64,000 nucleotides of DNA from Gemmatimonadota bacterium (GTDB lineage: Bacteria; Gemmatimonadota; Gemmatimonadetes; Longimicrobiales; Gaopeijiaceae), in assembly GCA_022827345.1 (NCBI GenBank), contig JAJDTB010000027.1, positions 248,001-312,000 on the forward strand. The letters are read 5' to 3'. Position 1 is the stretch's first letter, and every line of letters begins with the position of its first letter. Positions 33,930-40,794 of the stretch are shown here, one piece after another. The notes below the pieces were generated by a model. It worked only from the letters and a program-made list of their open reading frames with translations. It did not search any database and was not told the DNA's origin. A program made the position numbers and the translations under genes.

Positions 33930-35738
33930 CTACTCCGTCGCCTGCCTGCGCGCCCTCACCGGTAAGATAATGCGCGACGGATACTCCCGGCTGTGATGGA
34001 TGATCTGCCGCGCGGTGTTCCACTCCGTGTCGGTCGCGACCGGGTTGCCCGTGTTCTGATTCGGGGCGATTTCCGGGTAGGCGCTGCTCGTCAGATCGAT
34101 GCGGATCCTGTGTCCCGGCTCGAATGAGTGGGCGATGTGTCCCAGGTCGATCTCGTAGCGCGCGACTTCGCCGGGGGTCAGGAGCTCTTCGCGGTCGAAG
34201 CCGTTGCGGTAGCGGGCCCGCACGACGCCGGTGCGCGGTCCGAGCCTGACCGCCCTGCCGTCGGGATAAACATCCATGATGGTTGCGACGAAGTCGGTGT
34301 CGCGCGCGTCCGTGGCGGCGTGGAACTCGACCACGATCTGTCCCACGACCTCGACCGCCTCCTCGATCTCCTCGCTGGTGTAGACCAGGACGTCATCGCG
34401 CCGATGAAGCGGCCTCCGATCCTCACCGAGGGGCATCTGGCCGACCGAACCGGGGACCGGCCTCCTGGGGTCGAAGGTGAAGCGGTCGGGCGGGGAGTCG
34501 GCGTCCGGCGGCGTCCATGCAAGCGCGCCGTCGCCGGCGATCGAGTTGGCCCTGCCGCCGCTCGTCAGATAGAGGTTGGTCGCCTGGACATCCGCTGGCG
34601 GGTACTCGTCGAACTCGCGCCACTCCTCGGCCCCGACCACATAGATCCGGGCCCGGGGCTGATCGTAGCTGTCGGCTGTGCCCTTCAGGTAGTGATCGAA
34701 GAACTCGAGGTGCTCGGCCTTGTTGTCCACGATGGAGTGGGGCGCGAACTCCATGTCCCCGAGCGTGAGCGTGCCGCCGATGAACGTTTCGGCGTGACCC
34801 CACGGTCCCGACAGCATGTACTGCTCGTCCGCGGCGGGGGAATGGGCCATCATCCCGTCCCAGTAGAACATTGCGCCGGGCTGGTCGCCGTCGAACCACC
34901 CGGTGACGTGCAGAATCGGCAGGTCGAGTCCCCGGAAGTCCTCCTCGGTGAAGTGCAGGCGCTGCCAGTACTCGTTGAAGGTGGAGTTCTCGAGGAAGTC
35001 GTTGAAGAGCGGCATGTCACGGCCCATCGCGTCGTCCTGGGTGATGAGCGGTCGGTGCCAGTAGACGGAGTCCATGTCGATCCCCTGCATGTTGGCCGAC
35101 TGGCTGTTCCGTCCGGACGTGTCGTTGATCCATGCGAGGGCCCACTGCATCATCCACGCGCCGCCGTAGTGCGGCAGTTCATGCATCCAGCGCCCGGCCG
35201 CCGCTGTCGCGACCATGCATTTCAGCGAGGGCGGGTGTTCGCGCGCCGCCAGCCACTGGTCGGTGCCCAGGTACGACACGCCGGCAGTGCACACGTCACC
35301 GTTGGACCAGGGCTGGGCCGCCATCCACTCGATGGTGTCGTAGCCGTCCTCGCCCTCCTGGAAGAAGAAGTCGAAACTGCCGTCCGAATCGCCCCGGCCG
35401 CGCACATCCTGCATGGCCACGGCGTACCCGCGCTCCGCGAAGTACGTCGCCCACCCGGCGAGGCTGAAGTCGCCAACAGCCATCGTCTTCATGTACGGCG
35501 TGCGGATGATGATGGTGGGAAACGGCCCGCCTTCGGCCGGCATCCAAACATCGGACGACAGTTCGACGCCGTCGCGCATGGGGGTGCGTACGTCGAACAT
35601 GCGCTTGATCTGGGCGGTTTGGGCGGAGGAGGGGGCGGGCGTCGCGGCCGAGGTCAACAACGCAAACGCAACCGCGAATGCCGCTGTTGCCGGCAGAAGG
35701 GCGAACCCGATTCCCCTGGGGGGGCGCATGCTGGTCAT
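33930..35738 (-). CDS. CocE/NonD-family alpha/beta hydrolase, paralog A
   Basis: ATG at 35738 has AGGAGG six nt upstream and gives 602 residues with a signal peptide (ATAAFAVAFALLTSAATPAPSSAQ). The X-Pro/CocE hydrolase motifs are RTPMRDGVELSSDVWMP, DVRGRGDSDG, TAGVSYLGTDQW with nucleophile Ser155, VTGWFDGDQPG, and GPWGHAE with the catalytic His. The C-terminal jelly-roll domain reads LGHIAHSFEPGHRIRIDLTSSAYP. These enzymes cleave esters or peptides (cocaine esterase, Xaa-Pro dipeptidyl peptidase). It lies 1 bp after a near-identical paralog. Confidence 0.92.
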   Translation of the reverse strand: MTSMRPPRGIGFALLPATAAFAVAFALLTSAATPAPSSAQTAQIKRMFDVRTPMRDGVELSSDVWMPAEGGPFPTIIIRTPYMKTMAVGDFSLAGWATYFAERGYAVAMQDVRGRGDSDGSFDFFFQEGEDGYDTIEWMAAQPWSNGDVCTAGVSYLGTDQWLAAREHPPSLKCMVATAAAGRWMHELPHYGGAWMMQWALAWINDTSGRNSQSANMQGIDMDSVYWHRPLITQDDAMGRDMPLFNDFLENSTFNEYWQRLHFTEEDFRGLDLPILHVTGWFDGDQPGAMFYWDGMMAHSPAADEQYMLSGPWGHAETFIGGTLTLGDMEFAPHSIVDNKAEHLEFFDHYLKGTADSYDQPRARIYVVGAEEWREFDEYPPADVQATNLYLTSGGRANSIAGDGALAWTPPDADSPPDRFTFDPRRPVPGSVGQMPLGEDRRPLHRRDDVLVYTSEEIEEAVEVVGQIVVEFHAATDARDTDFVATIMDVYPDGRAVRLGPRTGVVRARYRNGFDREELLTPGEVARYEIDLGHIAHSFEPGHRIRIDLTSSAYPEIAPNQNTGNPVATDTEWNTARQIIHHSREYPSRIILPVRARRQATE

Positions 35739-35739
35739 C

Positions 35740-37566
35740 TCAATCCTCCTGTTCCGTCGCGCGCCGGCGTCCACGCACCGGCAGAATGATCCGGGAGGGA
35801 TATTCCCGGCTGTGGTGAATGATCTGTCGCGCCGTCTTCCACTCCGTATCGGTCGCCACAGGGTTGCCGGTATTCTGATTGGGTGCAACCGACGGGTAGG
35901 CGCTGCTGGTCAGGTCGATGCGGATCCTGTGCCCGGGCTCGAACGAGTGGGCAATGTGTCCCAGGTCGATTTCGTAGCGTGCGACCTCGCCGGGGGTGAG
36001 GAGTTCCTCCCGGTCGAATCCGTTCCGGTAACGCGCGCGCACGACCCCGATGCTGGGTCCCAGCTTGACTGCCCTGCCGTCCGGGTAGACGTCCATGATG
36101 CTCGCGACGAAGTCGGTGTCGCGCGCGTCGGTGGCGGCGTGCAAATCGATCACGACCCGGCCCACGACCTCGACGGCCTCGTCGATCTCTTCGCTGGTAT
36201 ACACGAGTACGTCGTCGCGGCGGTGCAGGGGGGTGCGGTCTTCGCCGTGGTACATCTCGCCGGCGGAAGCGGGGACCGGCCTTTGGGGGTCGTAGGTGAA
36301 CCGGTCGGGCGGTGCATCGTCGTCCGGGGGCGTCCACCCGAGCACGCCGTCTCCGACGATGGAGTTCGCATTCCCGCCGCTGGACAGGTACAGGCTGGTC
36401 GCCTGGACGTCGGCCGGAGGATACTGGTCGAATTCGCGCCACTCTTCGGCGCCCATCACGTAGACACGGGCCCGGGGCTGGTCGTAGCTGTCGGCGGTGC
36501 CCTTCAGATAGTGGTCGAAGAAGGCGAGGTGTTCGGCCTTGTTGTCGACCAGGGCGTGGGGCTCGAATTCCATGTCTCCGAGGGTGAGCGTGCCGCCGAT
36601 GAAGGTCTCGGCATGACCCCAGGGTCCCACCAGCATGTACTGCTCGTCCGCGGCCGGGGAATGGGCCATCATCCCGTCCCAGTAGAACATGGCGCCCGGC
36701 TGGTCGCCGTCGAACCACCCCGTGACGTGAAGAACGGGCAGGTCGAGTCCCCGGAAATCCTCGTCGGTGAAGTGGAGCCGGTTCCAGTACTCGTTCATGG
36801 TCGAGTTTTCGAGCATGTCGTCGAAGAGGGGCATGTCCCGGCCCATCGCGTCATCCTGCGTGATGAGCGGCCGGTGCCAGTAGAGTGACTCCCGATCGAC
36901 GCCGAGCGTGTTCGCCGACTGGTCATTCCGCCCGGAGGTGGCGTTCACCCAGTCGAGAGCCCAAGCCATCATCCAGGCACCGCCGTAGTACGGCGCCTCG
37001 TGCATCCACCGGCCGGCCGAAGCGGTCGCGACCATGCACTTCAGCGCGGACGGATGCTCGCGTGCCGCCAGCCACTGATCGGTTCCCAGGTAGGATACGC
37101 CGGCAGTGCACACGTCGCCGTTCGACCAGGGCTGGTCCGCCATCCACTCGATGGTGTCGTGGCCGTCCTCGCCTTCCTGGAAGAAGAAGCCGAACTCGCC
37201 GTCCGAATCGCCCCGGCCGCGCACATCCTGGATCGCCACGGCGTACCCGCGCTCCGCGAAGTACGTCGCCCAGGCAGCCATGGTGTAGTCGCCGAGGGTC
37301 ATCGTCTTCAGATAGGGCGTGCGCATGATGATGGTCGGGAACGGACCGCCCTCGGCAGGCATCCAGACATCCGCGGAGAGCTCGACGCCGTCGCGCATGG
37401 GGGTGCGGATGTCGAACATGCGCTTGACCCGGGTGGTGTGGGCGGACGCGGGGGCGGTGGCTGCGGCGAGGAGAACCAGGGCGAAGGTGACGAGCGCCGA
37501 GGTGGATCCGGCGAGCAGTCCGAACCGCCGGCAACAAATCGCCGGGTGATGACCAGTTCCTGACAT
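35740..37566 (-). CDS. CocE/NonD-family alpha/beta hydrolase, paralog B
   Basis: ATG at 37566 (MSGTGHHPAICC) with AAGGA 8 nt upstream gives 608 residues. A signal peptide (LVTFALVLLAAATAPASAH) is followed by the same motifs as the neighbour: Ser158 in TAGVSYLGTDQW, VTGWFDGDQPG and GPWGHAE. From RMFD onward it is clearly more than 80 percent identical to paralog A by eye, with identical spacing, so this is a tandem duplication. The signal region and a few segments (AGEMYHGED vs VGQMPLGED) differ. The stop is 1 bp from the start of paralog A, so they are cotranscribed. Confidence 0.92.
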   Translation of the reverse strand: MSGTGHHPAICCRRFGLLAGSTSALVTFALVLLAAATAPASAHTTRVKRMFDIRTPMRDGVELSADVWMPAEGGPFPTIIMRTPYLKTMTLGDYTMAAWATYFAERGYAVAIQDVRGRGDSDGEFGFFFQEGEDGHDTIEWMADQPWSNGDVCTAGVSYLGTDQWLAAREHPSALKCMVATASAGRWMHEAPYYGGAWMMAWALDWVNATSGRNDQSANTLGVDRESLYWHRPLITQDDAMGRDMPLFDDMLENSTMNEYWNRLHFTDEDFRGLDLPVLHVTGWFDGDQPGAMFYWDGMMAHSPAADEQYMLVGPWGHAETFIGGTLTLGDMEFEPHALVDNKAEHLAFFDHYLKGTADSYDQPRARVYVMGAEEWREFDQYPPADVQATSLYLSSGGNANSIVGDGVLGWTPPDDDAPPDRFTYDPQRPVPASAGEMYHGEDRTPLHRRDDVLVYTSEEIDEAVEVVGRVVIDLHAATDARDTDFVASIMDVYPDGRAVKLGPSIGVVRARYRNGFDREELLTPGEVARYEIDLGHIAHSFEPGHRIRIDLTSSAYPSVAPNQNTGNPVATDTEWKTARQIIHHSREYPSRIILPVRGRRRATEQED

Positions 37567-37638
37567 CAGGTGCTTCCTTTGGGAGCAGAGGCGGAGTCCT
37601 ACGGGCAGGATAGGCAGCCCGGGCGCGCGGCTCAATGA

Positions 37639-37652
37639 TGTACTACAATGTA
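37639..37652 (+). promoter_or_regulatory. Overlapping palindromes at the RHH/PIN promoter
   Basis: TGTA-C-TACA (37639-37647) and TACA-A-TGTA (37644-37652) overlap, covering a -10-like TACAAT (37644-37649). The ATG at 37657 lies 7 nt after that hexamer, so transcription could begin at or near the start codon. No good -35 is visible. The palindromes suit autoregulation by the ribbon-helix-helix protein. Confidence 0.4.
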
Positions 37653-37656
37653 TGAC

Positions 37657-37878
37657 ATGAAAACACAGACCGTGACAATCAGAATCGACGCGGCGCTCGG
37701 ACACCGGTTGGACCGTGCCGCCCGCCGGAGCGGCCGGAGCAGAAGCGCCGTCGTGCGTGACGCCCTGGAGCGCCAACTGGCGATTGACCAGCTCGCTGAT
37801 CTGCGCCGCCGCATCGTTCCCTTCGCGGAGGCTCGTGGCTATCTGACCGACGAGGACATCTTCCGCCATCTCTCTTGA
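37657..37878 (+). CDS. Ribbon-helix-helix antitoxin
   Basis: The 73-residue protein begins MKTQTVTIRIDAALGHRLDRAARRSGRSRSAVVRDALERQL, a typical CopG-like ribbon-helix-helix. The acidic C terminus (AEARGYLTDEDIFRHLS) should wrap the toxin. An upstream in-frame ATG at 37648 would add three residues but falls in the promoter-like TACAAT box. It overlaps the PIN gene by TTGA. Confidence 0.85.
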   Translation: MKTQTVTIRIDAALGHRLDRAARRSGRSRSAVVRDALERQLAIDQLADLRRRIVPFAEARGYLTDEDIFRHLS

Positions 37879-38273
37879 GGGTCTTGCTCGACACAAACGT
37901 CCTTTTGAGCGCAATGGCGACGCGAGGCATCTGCGCGGATGCGCTTCGGGTCGTCATTGCCGACCATGTCCTCGTCATCAGCGAGACGGTGCTCGACGGG
38001 TTGTGCCGTGTTCTTCGTGACAATCTGGGCGTACCCGACGTCACCGTCGAAGCTGTCGAGGTGTTCCTTCGGCGCCAGGGAATCGTGATCGGGCAGGCGC
38101 CGTCGCTCGGGATCGCTGTGCGGGACTGCGACGATGTCGCGGTATTGGAGGAAGCGGTCGGGGGACAGGCGAATGTTCTCGTAACCGGCGATCGGGATCT
38201 CCTGGAGGTCGCGGGAGAAGCCCCGGTCGACATCGTCACACCGCGAGGCTTCTGGGAGTCCCTCAGACGCTGA
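37875..38273 (+). CDS. PIN-domain toxin (COG1569-like)
   Basis: TTG at 37875 overlaps the antitoxin stop. The 132-residue protein has LLDTNVLLSAMATRG (first Asp), ISETVLDGLCRVLRD and the late motif VRDCDDVAVLEEAVGGQANVLVTGDRDLLEV, the PIN pattern of putative toxin-antitoxin toxins. TTG as start limits its translation relative to the antitoxin. It is expected to be an RNase controlled by the upstream protein. Confidence 0.88.
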   Translation: MRVLLDTNVLLSAMATRGICADALRVVIADHVLVISETVLDGLCRVLRDNLGVPDVTVEAVEVFLRRQGIVIGQAPSLGIAVRDCDDVAVLEEAVGGQANVLVTGDRDLLEVAGEAPVDIVTPRGFWESLRR

Positions 38274-38341
38274 ACTCCTCGGGGTGATCGTCGGGGTGGG
38301 CGGCTCCGCTGGTCGTTCTCGCGGAATGGCCTCGTCTTGCT

Positions 38342-38378
38342 ATGGTTATCAGCAAATGACAACCTGTCTGATGACCAT
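38342..38378 (+). promoter_or_regulatory. Inverted repeat upstream of the truncated HVO_A0114-type gene
   Basis: ATGGTTATCAG (38342-38352) and CTGATGACCAT (38368-38378) form 11-bp arms with one mismatch. A second repeat, GACA-ACC-TGTC, sits inside the spacer. It lies 33 bp upstream of the ATG at 38412. It looks like a two-site operator for the DNA-binding protein encoded next. Confidence 0.5.
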
Positions 38379-38411
38379 ACCTGACCGGGATCCGGGGCTG
38401 GACACGATTCC

Positions 38412-38630
38412 ATGAAGACACTGAAGATTGGCATCGCTGGCTACGACCAGATGAAGGCGCGCACCATGGCGATTGCCCGCGGGGAGCGCACGCCGGCGAA
38501 GGACGAGCCCAAGGTCTGGTTCACCTCGATCGAGAGCTTCGCGAGGTTGCTGTCCGAGCACAACCGGGATCTCCTGGAGCTGATTGCCCGAGAGCGTCCA
38601 CGGTCCCTCACGGAGCTCGCGGAGACATGA
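38412..38630 (+). CDS. Truncated HVO_A0114-family antitoxin/DNA-binding protein
   Basis: The 72-residue protein is MKTLKIGIAGYDQMKARTMAIARGERTPAKDEPKVWFTSIESFARLLSEHNRDLLELIARERPRSLTELAET. Its N-terminal half matches the HVO_A0114 family of MarR-like antitoxins (often paired with TumE toxins). Family members normally continue for 30-40 residues with the rest of the winged helix (a GR-x-x-SNLSRTL-type segment); here a stop falls just after SLTELAE. Its stop overlaps the Smr gene start as ATGA, so the C-terminal part was probably replaced by that gene. The operator upstream still looks intact. Confidence 0.7.
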   Translation: MKTLKIGIAGYDQMKARTMAIARGERTPAKDEPKVWFTSIESFARLLSEHNRDLLELIARERPRSLTELAET

Positions 38631-39193
38631 AACTTGAGCACCGGACGGAAGACGGGGACGAGACCGGACAGGACGATTTCGAACAGCGGATGGCAGGCGT
38701 TTCGCGTCTTCCGGGACGGGACCGACTGGTCGAGGACACTGTAGTGAAGACGCGTCACGGCGCGACGGTCCGCGAGCGCCCGGCAGGTTCCGCGCGGAGA
38801 GGCTCCCGCATCGAAATCGGCTCGGTCGCCGGGCTCAACCGGCGTCAAGCCGACGCTTTGCGTGGCGGCAGTATCGCGATCGACGCCCGGCTGGATTTGC
38901 ATGGATTGTCACGCAGGGAGGCTGCGGGCAAGGTGGCTGAATTCCTGGCCCGGTCTGGCCGTCGTGGTCTTCGCTGCGTCCTCGTCATTACCGGGCAGGG
39001 AAGGCGTGATCCGCTCGCCGCGGCCCGGGGCGTGCTGCGCGGTGGGCTCGAAGGGTGGCTTAACCAGCCCGCAACCCGCCCGCTTGTGCTGGCGTGCGTG
39101 CCCGCGCAGCGCAGGCATGGGGGCCAGGGGGCGTTCTACGTGCTGTTGCGGCGGAGCCGTGGTGCAGAGAATCCCTTGCCGCTCAACCGCTGA
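38627..39193 (+). CDS. Smr-domain protein
   Basis: The 188-residue protein has a polar, charged N-terminal region (about 75 residues) and a C-terminal Smr domain: ARLDLHGLSRREAAGKVAEFLARSGRRGLRCVLVITGQGRRDPL, containing the LDLHG and TGQG motifs, then PAQRRHGGQGAFYVLLRR. Stand-alone Smr proteins bind nucleic acids and may nick DNA or RNA. ATGA overlap couples it with the truncated regulator. Its normal partner in many genomes is unclear. Confidence 0.82.
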   Translation: MKLEHRTEDGDETGQDDFEQRMAGVSRLPGRDRLVEDTVVKTRHGATVRERPAGSARRGSRIEIGSVAGLNRRQADALRGGSIAIDARLDLHGLSRREAAGKVAEFLARSGRRGLRCVLVITGQGRRDPLAAARGVLRGGLEGWLNQPATRPLVLACVPAQRRHGGQGAFYVLLRRSRGAENPLPLNR

Positions 39194-39203
39194 GGTGACT
39201 GTC

Positions 39204-39434
39204 GTGATCGTCAGCAAACTCACTTCAAAGGCGCAGACCACCATTCCGAAGCCGATCCGCACGGCCCTCGATCTGCAACCGGGAGACCAGCTTTCTTACG
39301 AGATCCTCGATGGGCGGGTCATTCTCACCAAGGTCCAGCAAGATGGGACGCTGCTGGACGACCCGTTCCGAACCTTCGAGGAGTGGCACTCGGAAGCGGA
39401 TACCACGGCTTATGCCGACCTCTGCGCCAGATGA
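39204..39434 (+). CDS. AbrB/MazE-like antitoxin
   Basis: GTG at 39204 gives 76 residues with VSKLTSKAQTTIPKPIRTALDLQPGDQLSYEILDGRVILTKV, a typical AbrB/MazE swapped hairpin with TTIPK-x-x-R and the GD turn. The C-terminal tail (DGTLLDDPFRTFEEWHSEADTTAYADLCAR) is acidic and long, as in MazE antitoxins. Its stop overlaps an ATG that begins a decayed MazF-like gene. Confidence 0.85.
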   Translation: MIVSKLTSKAQTTIPKPIRTALDLQPGDQLSYEILDGRVILTKVQQDGTLLDDPFRTFEEWHSEADTTAYADLCAR

Positions 39435-39557
39435 CGCGATCAGGGTGCCGTTCCCCTACACGGATCGCGCGACGCGACAGTCGCGCCCGGCCGGTTGTCA
39501 GCGGCTCAGCTCTCGCAGGTCGCCGACAAGATCAGACGGAGGTTGGGGGCGGCGTGA
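39431..39557 (+). pseudogene. Decayed MazF/PemK-type toxin
   Basis: ATG at 39431 overlaps the antitoxin stop and starts frame 2 (MTRS). Frame 1 then reads VPFPYTDRATRQSRPA, the conserved MazF N-terminal motif; frame 2 reads VVSG, which in intact MazF follows RPAL directly; and the third frame reads AQLSQVADKIRRRLGAA with a stop at 39555-39557, resembling a MazF C terminus. About 60 central residues are missing. So three frames hold fragments in the right order: at least two frameshifts and a large deletion. It is not functional. Confidence 0.75.
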
Positions 39558-39572
39558 ACATCAGGTGCTCCT

Positions 39573-40781
39573 CTACGGGCGCCGTATCGTCAAACGCACG
39601 AGAAAAGGCACGTCGAGCAGCCCCGGAGAAACCACGATCAGCGTATCGCCTACGAGCGCCGGTCGGTTGCGTCGTGGGATGGTGATCCCCAGATCGATGG
39701 TGCCGAGGAAGAACCCCTCCGGGTCGAACACATCGAATGTGCTGGGGTCTTCCCCCACCTGTTCAAAGATCCCAACCAGGATGTGCCCGTCGTCCATCAG
39801 GTAGATCTCGCTCACCAATGGACGGACCAGCTCGACATCCTGTCTCGATAGCCCCGCTTCGGCCAGGCCCTTCGAGATTGCCTCCCGGTCTCGCCGGTCG
39901 AATGACTCTGGCCGATGCGACGTCTCGACGATCCGCAGGGTGTCGCCGTTGGAATCCGTCTTGACCAGCCGAAGCCGACCGTTCATCGCCGACCACACAG
40001 TCCCGTCGGGAGCCATGCTCCATCGCCCACTCGCCAGGTAGTGCCTGGCCAGAAACCGAAAAGCATCCCGGCCCCGGATCATCGTGCTGATGCCCGGAAG
40101 TCCAGTGCGGAACCGAGGCGGCGTCGCAAGTATCGACGCCGTGTCGACGACCTGTCCCAATGTATCCACGCGCAGAAACAGGACCATCAAGGGTTCTTCT
40201 GTGCTCATGACGGTCTCGTCGATCAGGGTTCCCGTCTCCTCCCACACCAGCGGATGCTGAATGCGAGTGGCCGCGCGAACCGGTCTTCGCATGGACTTCT
40301 GGAACACACCCGTCGAATCGAAGACGTGATACCGCCCGTTGAGGCCGGCCGCCACCCATAGCCGGTCTGTTCCATCCCACGCCATGCCCATCGGGCTCCG
40401 AAGGTCCCCGGGACCCTCGCCCGGGCCGCCGAAACTCCGTACGAACTCGCCCTCGCCGCTGAAGACGACCACGCGGTCGGTCGAATACTCCAGGACGAAG
40501 ATCTGGCCGTTCGGTCCCAGGGACACGCTGTTGTTTCTGGGAGTCGTTAGATCCTCGTCCGTCGCTCCCCGGACGCGGCCGACCCTGAATTCCTCGACAA
40601 CCTGCCATTGCTCGGACTCCCGCCAGAGACCGGCGGGCCCGTTGCGGACCACCACCACGCCGTCGATGGTATCGACCTCCGCCGACATGCGCGGGTCCGG
40701 GTCAACAGCGCAGGCTGCGGGCAAAAACGCGATGACTGCCATGGCACGGTACGTCACGAGCCAGCAACGCCGGATGCTCAT
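39573..40781 (-). CDS. Lipoprotein with six-bladed beta-propeller
   Basis: The 402-residue protein has lipobox LPAAC (Cys24) and propeller strands: NSVSLGPNGQIFVLEYSTDRVVVFSGEGEFVRSFGGPGEGPGDLRSPMGMAWDGTDRLWVA, the typical FGGPGEGPGE-type repeat, and later SMAPDGTVWSAMNGRLRLVKTD and YLMDDGHILVGIFEQ. It lies 13 bp downstream of the CocE hydrolase, so it is probably in its operon. Ligand is unknown. Similar lipoproteins occur at 15401 and 17578. Confidence 0.82.
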   Translation of the reverse strand: MSIRRCWLVTYRAMAVIAFLPAACAVDPDPRMSAEVDTIDGVVVVRNGPAGLWRESEQWQVVEEFRVGRVRGATDEDLTTPRNNSVSLGPNGQIFVLEYSTDRVVVFSGEGEFVRSFGGPGEGPGDLRSPMGMAWDGTDRLWVAAGLNGRYHVFDSTGVFQKSMRRPVRAATRIQHPLVWEETGTLIDETVMSTEEPLMVLFLRVDTLGQVVDTASILATPPRFRTGLPGISTMIRGRDAFRFLARHYLASGRWSMAPDGTVWSAMNGRLRLVKTDSNGDTLRIVETSHRPESFDRRDREAISKGLAEAGLSRQDVELVRPLVSEIYLMDDGHILVGIFEQVGEDPSTFDVFDPEGFFLGTIDLGITIPRRNRPALVGDTLIVVSPGLLDVPFLVRLTIRRP

Positions 40782-40794
40782 GTTAGCCTCCCCC

